The translations under genes were made by a program, and so were the position numbers. The notes beneath the pieces were generated by a model. The model saw only the letters and a program-made list of their open reading frames with translations. It did not search any database and was not told the DNA's origin. Below, in pieces: positions 24,201 to 32,832 of a DNA stretch of 64,000 nt; the first letter of the stretch is position 1, and every line of letters begins with the position of its first letter. Origin of the DNA: Micromussa lordhowensis (Eukaryota > Cnidaria > Anthozoa > Scleractinia > Lobophylliidae); assembly GCA_964020085.1 (NCBI GenBank), contig OZ026604.1:2164201-2228200 (forward strand). The letters run 5' to 3'.

Positions 24201-27200
24201 TAATACGTTAATAAGGGCGGAACAACTAATTACAACAACGGAAATAACATAGGAAATACGAATAACATAGGTAACACGGGACAAACGAAGAAAGGGGACA
24301 TAACCTGACAATTTGGGGATACGGAGATAGAGGTAACGTAGTTACAACTTGTGAACTCGAGCGAAATACTTGCGATTTACATAACCCGCGCGAAGGTGGA
24401 ACTATTTATGCATAGCCGCGCGAACTGGGGCGAGGCGTGGGATTGGTTTCTACCTGTGTACACAATTTATATAACAATTATTCCATGAGCCCGAATTGGA
24501 TATGAAGTGATAAAATAACCAACGATCGCGTAGCGCGAGTTGGTTATAATCACTTCATTTCCAACAAGGGCGAATGGAATAATTGTTTTAGTCAATTCTC
24601 AAACGGGTTTTGCCGCCGATTTTTATTTCGGCCATTATAGAGGGCTGAAGTTGAAAACTTCGTGCGGAAATTTTTAAAATTGGCGCACTATTTTCCATAT
24701 GACGTAAAACTCCGACTATTGGCTCATAGTCGGAGTTTTTTAGCCAATCAAAAAGCTAGAAATGCAATAGTCGCAGCTGAGCATTTACTTTGTTTATTAA
24801 CTTTGTCGTGTTTCTTATTACCCCCAGTAATTGATGAGTGTGTCAGCGGTGCACACGACTGCCACAGTTTAGCCTCATGTACAAACACTGTAGGATCCTA
24901 CACATGTACGTGTAACCATCCGTACGTAGGAGATGGAAAAACTTGTGTGAATGCTGCCCCGGCAGGTGAGTATTTCACGTTGCAGATTGTGCTTCAATTC
25001 AGGTAGCAGTGGTTAGAGCTAAGCTGAAATTGTCCCTCAAATATGATGTCAAAAACAACAACAACAACAACAACAAAATACCCCTGAGATTTCGTCTTAA
25101 TAGCAAACTGCTTTGTTTTGTGAGATAGTTTGAAGAAAAACAATTTGCCAAAGCTAATTGATGAATGGTGCATCTCAGCGGTTGATATTGGGCAAAATTC
25201 GGACCGCTCAGGGAACCAATCAAAATTCTTCTTTTCATCTGGGATCAGTTTGCCATATTGCAAGGACTGTTACAGTTGCTATTAAAAGAGGACACGACAC
25301 AGTAATGTTGTTTGCTACCTCCTTGCTACTACAGACACGCTTTGACATCAACATTAACCCCATTCAGAAAGGAGGGGGGTGGGGGTGGAGAGGAAAATTT
25401 CCACGTGGACTTAAACTATTTAAAACGGGTTTCAAAATTTCAATATTTACAAAGTCTGTCAAATTTCGTAGCTTTATCTGCCGCTGATTTTTCCATTGAG
25501 AATTCCGACGTCGACGCTGAGCATTGGTTATGATATTACGTTTCCCTGACAAATACTATCCGAATATTTTGCTGTTGGGAATTTAACATCATGTATTAAG
25601 AGTATAGATCACTGCGACCCAAAATGCGGGACGTGGCATTCCAGATAAAGACTTTTTTAAGTTGCACGATGGGTGGCATATAACGACCACACATAAAATA
25701 TGTTTCTGAAAAAACAATACACCTTTAGTCAGCGTCACATTTACGGATAAGTAAAGATGGTCACCTTTATGACTGGTGAAGATGAGAGTGTTATTAATTC
25801 TTACCAAGATAACCCATTAAAACATATTCTAGGTACAAAATGGATCCAAAGAACGTTCTTATATGTTATTCTTGCAGCGGGTCTTAAATCTTCCAGCATT
25901 GTGGGAAGCAGCCAGAATTTTTTGACATGGCTGGATAAATGGTTAAAGCCTGTGACTCGTCAATCTTCTTACTGGAATCGCTGTTACCAGGCAACTGTAA
26001 ATGGCTGGTCTTCCTCTACCTTCCATTCAAACTGTGACGGCAAAGGTCCGACTGTCACAATCATCCGTGTTGGAAAATATATTTTTGGAGGATACACGAG
26101 TGTCTCCTGGACCAGTAAGTGACATGATCAATTTCATCTTATCACAGGCCACCCAAGCTCAAGCTGTGAGTCAGCGATTTTCATTTTGCGCAATAGAGGT
26201 CACAAGAGTTTAAAAAGGAATTTAAAAAACATGAATATTTACTATATGGTTTAGGAATTTAAGGGCTAGAGAATTCTTAACAAAACGCCTTACCTTACTT
26301 CCACGATGTATAACTTGTTCTGTTTACCTATATCTTCACTGATTCGGGAGATATCGAGATGTAAGACCTTTACAGGAAGCGGTAACTTACAACAATCGCT
26401 TCAATTCATTAAAGTAAGGGAATAGAAAAAAAGGAAATACCAAAGAAAGGAAAGTAAGTCAGCCACGCTAACATGAATTTTCTGGTCAACTCATCGCGAT
26501 AAACAGGCTGATAACGGTATGGTGTTCCTGGCTAACTGACAGCTTGACAGCTCGATTCTTAAGTAATTTATAAAATAGGGCATGGAAATCAGATTCAGTC
26601 TGAAATCGGGGCAGCGGTTCCCAGTCTCTCACGGGGCTTGCTTATACCAGAATTGAAATTATTGAAAACTTAAACCACATTAAACATACAGGAACAAGAG
26701 AACTTAAGATTACCACTAAAAGAAAGAATGCTGACCTACGAATAATAGTACAATCTTGTGAACCACCAATCAAATTATCGTTGAAATACGACATTAAGAA
26801 ACTGTCCAAAGTGTCAGTAAACATCACAAATGTTGGACTTCTTTTTCCATTTTGTATTTCAAATTAGGTTCCAGTTGTTCATATCACTACGATTCAGCAG
26901 CCTTTCTCTTTTCATTGGTTAACAAGCCTGGTTGGCAGCCACTAAAGCTAGATCAAACAGGAAAGTATAGTTTTTGGAGAAGATCCATCTACAGCTGCTC
27001 TTCCTATGGACCAGCATTTGGAGAGGGCGACATTAACATTGCCAACAACGCTGCATCAAACACCAACTCATACTCAAACCTTGGCTACACCTACGCCCCG
27101 CCAGCTGGTAACAGCCATGGATCCTCCTTCACACGATCATTCCTGGCCGGTAGTCTCTACTTCCGACCTGACGAAGTCGAAGTGTTCTATGAAACTACCT

Positions 27201-27202
27201 GA
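9204..27202 (+). CDS. Secreted mosaic protein: 6 H-type-lectin-like, Kazal, C-type lectin, 3 EGF and TLDc domains
   Basis: Eighteen exons, each with AG/GT borders: 9204-9282, 9839-10194, 17753-17917, 18501-18611, 18993-19118, 20008-20104, 20224-20550, 20673-21049, 21323-21490, 21765-21875, 22054-22170, 22435-22525, 22843-23217, 23426-23548, 23845-23967, 24828-24965, 25878-26114, 26868-27202. They sum to 3,456 nt (1,151 residues plus stop) and every phase matches its neighbour. A hydrophobic signal peptide ([13 protein letters not shown]) lies in exon 1. A second in-frame ATG at 9228 (MHFFLIF) may be the real start. The protein is probably secreted and binds glycans through its lectin modules; this is inferred from domain families. 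No transmembrane segment follows. Intron 2 holds a BEL/Pao element and intron 1 a MITE. I know no named orthologue. Confidence 0.85.
9461..9829 (+). repeat. 81-bp direct repeats on both sides of the intron-1 MITE
   Basis: The sequence beginning taattcatagtat at 9461-9541 is repeated almost exactly at 9749-9829 (spacing 288 bp). The second copy supplies the pyrimidine stretch just before the exon-2 acceptor at 9837-9838. The MITE lies between the two copies. Confidence 0.7.
9548..9748. mobile_element. 201-bp MITE in intron 1, TA duplication (copy A)
   Basis: The ends are gtaaattctcaa and ttgagaatttac, with TA on both sides, as in Tc1/mariner-type insertions. The interior contains an actccgactattgg / tagtcggagt hairpin. 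A second copy sits in intron 15 of the same gene at 24591-24788 and is about 90% identical by eye. Confidence 0.65.
11992..12263 (+). repeat. 5' LTR of the BEL/Pao element
   Basis: Starts (c)gtaacggcaccc and ends gcgacggtaca. It is 36 bp shorter than the 3' LTR because segments after gtctgtcac and after gagtttttcag are absent, while one short segment near tctgccag is longer. The unequal indels and the substitutions show the insertion is not recent. Confidence 0.85.
12329..14853 (+). pseudogene. Degenerate BEL/Pao gag region
   Basis: The first frame is open from about 12329 to 13242 with no early ATG and carries a Lys/Arg/Glu-rich coiled-coil-like N-terminus. A VPVTQ heptad array follows, with a frame change at about 13240. 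A stop interrupts at 13461-13463, and frames then switch at about 14006, 14250 and 14472. Around 13910-14280 the translation resembles the DUF1759 gag core. At about 14730-14790 a zinc-knuckle-like [14 protein letters not shown] appears. Several stops and frameshifts make it non-functional. Confidence 0.75.
13029..13400 (+). repeat. Coding minisatellite (21-bp units) in gag
   Basis: Tandem 21-bp units (consensus gtgcctgtcacacagccctta) encode [14 protein letters not shown] heptads. A higher-order repeat of 134 bp is visible (gtgcctgtcac followed by agcctttaattcctg at 13108 and at 13242). Because 134 is not a multiple of three, this duplication goes with the frame change at about 13240. Confidence 0.75.
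14830..15613 (+). pseudogene. BEL/Pao pol fragment: end of RT/A17 region plus RNase H
   Basis: Begins abruptly after the gag knuckle with [17 protein letters not shown], the region that in Pao elements follows the RT thumb. After a stop at 14939-14941 it continues as an RNase H domain with [32 protein letters not shown] and [12 protein letters not shown]. The catalytic-type acidic residues of RNase H look preserved. Protease and RT core, normally some 2 kb, are absent between 14.82 and 14.85 kb. Confidence 0.8.
15610..17238 (+). pseudogene. BEL/Pao integrase and C-terminal region, frameshifted
   Basis: An H2C2-type zinc-binding segment is seen at about 15930-16140 ([26 protein letters not shown]). 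The integrase core follows at about 16265-16890 ([32 protein letters not shown]), broken by a stop at 16489-16491. A DUF5641-like tail ([13 protein letters not shown]) is at about 16880-17238. At least three frame changes or stops disable it. Confidence 0.8.
17291..17598 (+). repeat. 3' LTR of the BEL/Pao element
   Basis: Starts tgtaacggcacccgtgcgcc and ends acccgcgacggtaca, followed by the target duplication aaaag. It contains a possible polyadenylation context (cattgaaataaacctg) shared with the 5' LTR. Confidence 0.85.
19236..19751. mobile_element. 516-bp inverted-repeat element in intron 5 of the mosaic gene
   Basis: Ends are caggagtcaatgtaa and ttacattgactcctg, with arms of about 45 bp rich in ccccacc/ggtgggg. 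There is no clear target duplication and no coding capacity. Confidence 0.5.
20224..20550 (+). other. Kazal/follistatin-like module (exon 7 of the mosaic gene)
   Basis: Exon 7 encodes residues about 312-420 and is cysteine-rich. Its second half has the Kazal signature [20 protein letters not shown] followed by a final Cys in HPGSCEG. Kazal modules fold around three disulphides and often inhibit serine proteases (established knowledge). Whether this one inhibits a protease cannot be told from sequence. The reading frame stays open past the donor at 20551 to a stop ending at 20615, adding an acidic tail ([10 protein letters not shown]), so intron retention would give a short isoform. Confidence 0.75.
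20673..22525 (+). other. H-type-lectin-like modules 4-6 (exons 8-12 of the mosaic gene)
   Basis: Module 4 lies in exon 8 ([23 protein letters not shown]). Module 5 runs from the end of exon 8 through exons 9-10 ([35 protein letters not shown]). Module 6 runs from the end of exon 10 through exons 11-12 ([40 protein letters not shown]). Exon sizes for modules 5-6 (168, 111, 117, 91 nt) mirror those of modules 2-3 (165, 111, 126, 97 nt) with identical phases. This points to duplication of a three-module block. Confidence 0.7.
22843..23217 (+). other. C-type lectin domain (exon 13 of the mosaic gene)
   Basis: One exon, bounded by phase-1 introns, encodes a complete C-type lectin-like domain at residues about 709-833: [16 protein letters not shown], then [36 protein letters not shown] and WNDVPCDN. 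The calcium-site motif reads QPN instead of the standard EPN (mannose type) or QPD (galactose type); the distal WND is present. Calcium-dependent sugar binding is plausible, but specificity cannot be assigned. The single-exon, phase 1-1 layout suggests domain insertion by exon shuffling. Confidence 0.85.
23426..24965 (+). other. Three EGF modules, calcium-binding type (exons 14-16 of the mosaic gene)
   Basis: Exons 23426-23548, 23845-23967 and 24828-24965 are all phase 1-1 and each encodes one EGF module. They show the calcium-binding N-terminal signature (DLEEC, DIDEC, VIDEC) and the hydroxylation-type core C.N..GSY.C.C. The spacing of six cysteines is intact in all three. Such tandem modules form rigid calcium-stabilised rods (established knowledge), here linking the C-type lectin domain to the TLDc domain. 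Confidence 0.9.
24473..24788. mobile_element. Foldback (24473-24587) followed by TA-type MITE copy B (24591-24788) in intron 15
   Basis: A palindrome has arms aacaattattccat and atggaataattgtt around a gttggttataat-type inner stem. It abuts a copy of the MITE also found in intron 1 (9548-9748). The pair may be one composite element. Confidence 0.5.
25878..27202 (+). other. TLDc domain (exons 17-18 of the mosaic gene)
   Basis: Exon 17 carries the N-terminal half ([39 protein letters not shown]). Exon 18 carries the C-terminal half ([41 protein letters not shown]) and the TGA stop. TLDc domains are best known from intracellular oxidation-resistance proteins and TBC1D24. Here the domain ends a secreted EGF-containing protein, a pairing that occurs in marine invertebrate gene models. 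No catalytic residues are known for the family. Confidence 0.75.
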
Positions 27203-29006
27203 AGAAATCGCGGAGCTTGGAGTCTAAGCTTTACACACCCTGTTCAGTAAAATGAAATCTTTGCAAATATATAAGGGTATATACAAACTGTTAGTAAATT
27301 ATAGAAACGCAATGTAATGGAAAATTTCAACATCACTGATGGTATGTCAAACAGTAGGCTTGTACAAAATCGGGTAGTCACGTGTAAGATTAAGACAAAC
27401 AGTTTACGTTGAGCTTATTTCTTTGGTAATTGCCATTAAAGGATGGTTTCATGACTCGGTGTTATAACAAGCTAGGACGTTAGCCGAGTTCATGACTTCT
27501 TAATGAATTTTCCTTTAAGACTTTCATGTAACTCAGGAAAACGCGGCGATAGGAGTAATGTTTCTCATTAGAATTCCTTTCGCATGTTTTGATTAATACA
27601 TATATTGTTGATCCGATCGGATAAAAGTAGATAACTTCTCTGTGTGCCCAGAGTAAATCCTTTGCGCCGAATAAAAAAAATTCAATTTTCATAAATAATT
27701 TCGAAATTTTCTCGATAAATCTGTGGGCATCGGTCATTGTGCTTTCACAAATCACAGTCTATAGTTGATGAACTGCGTGTGTTTCAGTAAAAAAAATGAA
27801 CAAGGTAGTAGTTTATACTTACGCTATAACTTGTACATGCGCAGAACCGTGAAATTATCCCTTAAAAAGGAGAATCTTGTTACTGAGTTTCATCATACCA
27901 GGAGGATAGTTTCCACAGGCTACAGGATTCCAGCTGGTTTTGATTTCTTATGTTATTCAAGTAAAGTGGATTTAGTAAAAGTGGATTTAGTAAAAGTGGA
28001 TTGAGAATGCACGATAGTGCAGGGATTTTTTCTTTGTTTGTAGTAATTATGAACCGTCTTTTGAGAGTGCTAATGTAGAAAATAAATACTAGTGTCAGAC
28101 ACACCGCTATTAAAGCTTGTAACAATAAAATAGAGCAGGGTGGAAATATCGCGTTGTTGTCTGTTTGCGTTCGTTCTTATTTAGGAGGAGAGAAACTTTT
28201 TTCATGACTTTTACTGTGAATTCCCAATGTCCAATTGTCGCTGTGAGACTCGCCTTTAGGGAATAGTAGTTCCGAAAGCTCCCAATCAAGTCTTGAACGT
28301 GTTTTTGTTGAATACGTATTCCATCATTATCTACTGGTGCGATTTATTAAAGAAATTAGAAACTCCACCAGCACGCACGTTTTTCTTTTGTTAGAAATTT
28401 AGTTATGTGAAAGAGAAACAAAAATATATTATTTGAGAGATATCAGAATTTTTATTTTACTTGAAAAACATTTTATAATATTGATGATAACTTTCTACTG
28501 AAACAAGTTGCTTAGCCTGGCTTAACCTGTGCGCATGCGTCATACATTGCGTGCGTAATCAAGATAAAAATAAATTTATCAGGATATCTGCAAATTATTC
28601 ACAGCCATTGGTCTTCTTGCTTTAGGACAAAATACAATGTTTACAATGAACATTGTGTTTGAAAATGGAATTTTACAAAAAAAAAAATGCAACATTGTAT
28701 TATGCTTAATGCAGAGCTCTCGTTTAGCTGTCTTGTCAGTCGTTAGCTTTCAAAATTATGTGAAATATTTTATTTCTTATCAAATCGAGATCTATTTTGC
28801 TTCAAAATACAAGGAAAGCAGTACAAACAAAACGTATACTTGGTTTGTAATAGCAATCTTTACTTTCGAGTTTACGAACTTCTGGAGATAACAATAATAA
28901 CAATAATAATCTGATACAACATTTGCGTTAGAGATGCCACTCGTTTTCGATCCAAGTGCTTCTTTCGCCGGGTTTGAAGGAATTCCAGTTTTTCGCTATT
29001 CCATGA
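27203..29006. other. 3' flank of the mosaic gene
   Basis: No further coding exon is recognised. Possible poly(A) signals (aataaa) occur at about 27670 and 28081. A short 15-bp tandem repeat (gtggatttagtaaaa, about 2.5 copies) lies at 27967-28004. Confidence 0.4.
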
Positions 29007-29225
29007 AGTACTGTTTATTGTGTAGTAAAAGGTGGCTTTAACTCTTAGGTCTGTGGATGAATCAAACTGTGTGACCATTTAAAATAAAGCTATTGAACAG
29101 TACTTTCAAGTGGTACTGTTTATTATGCTGTACAAGGTGGTTCTAACTTTCAAGTCTGTGGATGAGACCCAAGTGTGTAGCTGAGGAATACTTTCAAGTG
29201 GTACTGTTTATTTTGCTGTGTCAAG
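29007..29225 (+). repeat. 106-bp satellite family, two diverged copies
   Basis: Units contain gtactgtttattatgctg, aaggtggttctaac and agtctgtggatga. The same unit forms a regular array at 33185-33640. Confidence 0.7.
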
Positions 29226-29574
29226 TTTCTCATCCTTAGCTTGTCAGCTATCGACGTGAGACAATCGTGAACAATGGACAACACAGGTTTAGGTCACTGG
29301 GCTTGCTCTGTTTTCTAAGGGTGTTTGACAAGGAATCAACAAACTCTCCAATTTTGGATAAACTTTGGTTATGTGGCTGGCTACATAACCGCTTTAAAAA
29401 TCATTTCAATTCAATGTCAATTACAAACAAATGAAGGAAGCCCTACGCAGCAAAAGTGAGGAACAAAATCCACCAGAGCTTGCTTGGGTAAAGTGAAGCA
29501 GCCCTACCCAAGCCCCAACAATAGTGGACTTCAGTCAAATACTAACGCTAGCAAGTAAGATGTGTGTTTTATTA

Positions 29575-31234
29575 AATTTTGACTGGTGCCGTGTGTTTTG
29601 ATTTAGCTCGAAGCTGATGGCGGAATTTGCCATTTTCTTCCTGAACGCATTTTGTTTCTGTGGTTTTTGAAAGGTTTCTGTGTAAAGCTGCGTTTATAGG
29701 TTGCAGGGCTGTTTATATGTTCGTGACACATTTTCAGTGCTCGAGGGTAAGGTGGGAAGAACAATAGAAGATGTGGAGACGGAAAGAGTTTGCACGGGTA
29801 CAGGAAACAGACAAACAATCAAAGAGAGAGGCACAAATAAAAACTTCAACTGCAGGCAATCTAGTTTCAGCTCTGCTAGAAATTGCTTGGATTCAACTTG
29901 ATAAAAATGTAATAGAACTTTCGGTAAGTGGTGACTTTCAATGGGGTCACTAAACAATTGAGCTGTGAGAAGAGCTGTCAGCTTATGCAAGGTTAAAGAT
30001 TCAGTGTTTGTACACATCTGAGACAATCACGAAGTGTTCACTTATAGATTGGAATCGATGGAGATTCGACTGTGTTGTTGTTATCTTAGCTCATTGTATT
30101 TTGGTGATGCACTATGTACTCACGTGAGCTGCTAAACATAATCAAAAGTTTTTTTTTTTGCCAATGGAGACATATTGGGGAAGTGTTGGGGGACGGGGGG
30201 GGGGGGGGGTATAACACAACGTTTTTCTATTTCCTTGTTTCTCGGCAGTTTTATGGTTTGTCAGTTCATGAATAATTAAATTCATGTTGTTATAAGTGAG
30301 GCTCTTTCTCTTTCTTTGTAAAAAAATTTTGTAACAGAAAGGAAGCGTGCCATGAGCGCTCGCCTCTTGCGTCAGCTTGCCTTCATGTTGTTTTTATAGT
30401 AACGCATTTTAATACAATTCACTGATATTTTTTCCTGCTGACGTGAAACAACATCCAGCAATTACTCAAAAAGAGTCAAAACTAACAACAGAAAATCATG
30501 AAAGCGGTATCTAATAGTATGTAATTGTGTAGTAACTACTTCAGGGGTTAGGTAAACTCATTCTGAGATTGCTGACACACTTGAAACATCATGAAACATT
30601 CCAAACTTGATCCGAAAGCCACTAAGTATTATTGCGGCTGAAAGAATAACAGACACGTTGTGACAGAACAGTCTTTGAGCTAAGAATGGCCATTTATGGA
30701 CAGTTTTCTGGGAAAATATAAAAAGTGTCGCAGTTGCAGACAGTCCCTGTGAAGTGGTAGAGATACATTTTGGAAGACAATACTGATTTTATAAGCCGGA
30801 AATAGAACGGACATTTCCTAACGCACACTGAAGGAAAAGAAAGCACATTACGCCGTCGACTGTATTGGGGAATCCTTGTTTACAATATTTGCCCATTAGC
30901 ATAAGCAATTCTGTTTTTGACGGAGTTACAAATAAATCAGTTCTGAATATTGAAAGGTCATAGTACGATTAACTCTGTCAATGAATATGAGCCTGATGTA
31001 TTGAATACTTTTTGTGCAACACATGTTTAAAAACTCAAAATTTAACAAAGAATGTATGAGCTCATTAGCGCTTTTGCCACCCAGGAATTTTGTAGTTTTT
31101 GAAAGACAATTTCTCCCTGAATATAACACCCAAAGAGCTAAAAAATTCACCATGTACTAAGTTTCACTAGCTGTCTAGCTGCTTGAAGTCACTTATATCT
31201 TTCATGTTGCCTTCTGTACGCAAAGCCGTATGCA

Positions 31235-31266
<32 letters not shown>

Positions 31267-31412
31267 TGAATCCGCCTATAATTGAAGGAGTTGCTGAGCT
31301 TACGAACACATGTAATCAGTTTTCATTTTAATTCAAACCCCGATAACAAAGTGCCAAGGGACTTTCTAGGAAGTCATTTGCTCGGTGTATCTCGTGTTCA
31401 GCGATATGATAA
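29575..31412 (-). repeat. Long inverted repeat, right arm
   Basis: Reverse complement of 6560-7935. It matches through 30880, is interrupted by about 440 unmatched bases, and resumes at 31320-31412. With the left arm it brackets the whole lectin mosaic gene, about 21.6 kb apart. A 10-base G run at about 30198-30209 may be a sequencing-difficult spot. Confidence 0.7.
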
Positions 31413-31507
31413 GTAATGGTAACAAAATCGGACGACCGCGTAGTATGAGTATGATTCTAGATCGAATTGGACGACAGGAAGTCTTATTACCAATTAATCA
31501 TAAAAAT

Positions 31508-31714
31508 AGACGTACATGTATTCGGCTAACGTGTTTACATCCTTGTTGCCACCCAATTCAGATTTTTGGGAGGACACAATTGTTCTGTTTGCACGTACCC
31601 TCATGCACGCAGTTACGCGTAGCAAATTGCACAATTATATCCTCCCAAATGAATCATCATGTGATCTGAATTGGGTGGTAACAAGGATGTAAACACGTTA
31701 GCCGAATACGTCTG
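31508..31714. mobile_element. About 205-bp MITE with 45-bp inverted repeats
   Basis: The arms share ttcggctaacgtgtttacat and gccacccaattcagat, with the partners near 31666-31710. The left arm has an extra catgta near its tip. No coding capacity and no clear target duplication. Confidence 0.55.
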
Positions 31715-31823
31715 TTACAATTTCCGAGAAAATAAGAATAGCCAAGTTATGAAAGAAGGGGAAAATTTGTATTAAAATGCTGACAAAGGAGAAGTAAATT
31801 GTTTCATGTCGCTCTGAAATTGA

Positions 31824-31855
<32 letters not shown>

Positions 31856-32832
31856 GATTGGCTTGTTGAACTGCGGGGAAAAACATGACAATAAAACGCA
31901 TTGTTGGAAAACAAAAACTATGTAACAAGTAACTATCTTATATTTAAAATTTAGTTGTTACTTCTATTCTCAATGGTCACTTCTAAAGATACAGTTTTAT
32001 TTTCCAGCAATAGTTTTATTGTCATGTTCATCCCCGCAGTTTGCGTGTTTAATGTGAGTTTAATTTGCACGTGAATGAAATCTCAGTTTCATATGAAAGG
32101 ATGAGCACAAAGGTCTACTCCCTCAAGAGGCCAAAGGTAATTCAGAAATGGCCTATTTGCATCGTAAAGTATTTACTGTTTATTTTTTTTACCTTAATTA
32201 GAATCTCAGATCAAAGAGAAAAGCTACTGAACGGTAAATCAATACTTTTTGACCGAACACGAGGACTAAGTTGGTTCAAAGTTGATAGAAAGGAAGAGAA
32301 TTCTATTTAGATCTACTGGAAAGCTACACATATGACATATTGTAATAATAATGCAAGTAAATTATTCCTTGTGATTACTCGAAATATCTTAATAAATATC
32401 TTAATAAATTACTTCTACGGCTGAAATACATTTCAATCTGAGATCATGAAGACAGTATCTCTGTATAACTGTTAATATAAAACATCATTGTTTTGTTTGG
32501 ATCATTTGAATTATTAGGACTGCATTTAGTTGTTTACCAATCAAACTGAACTGAATTGATGCACTAATTAATAACATTTAATTGATTCTTGAAAAGTATC
32601 TTGTTTTGCCACATTTGTCTACATCTCCTTAAAAATACAAATTATAAGCTTACAATCCCTGAAGAGATAAAAATTTATCAACAGTTTATAGAAACAAACA
32701 CGTACCTCGAAAGTGTTGATTCACCTAAAGCCTTGATCTTCACACCTCTAACAAACTTGTTACTTTATGGATGAATTGTATGAACTGCAGGGAAGTTAAT
32801 AACCCATCAAACAAACTCAACCGAAACAGATG
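31715..32832. other. Intergenic AT-rich region downstream of LDAH
   Basis: No gene or repeat with definable ends is seen. It includes the presumed LDAH 3' UTR, read on the minus strand. Confidence 0.4.
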
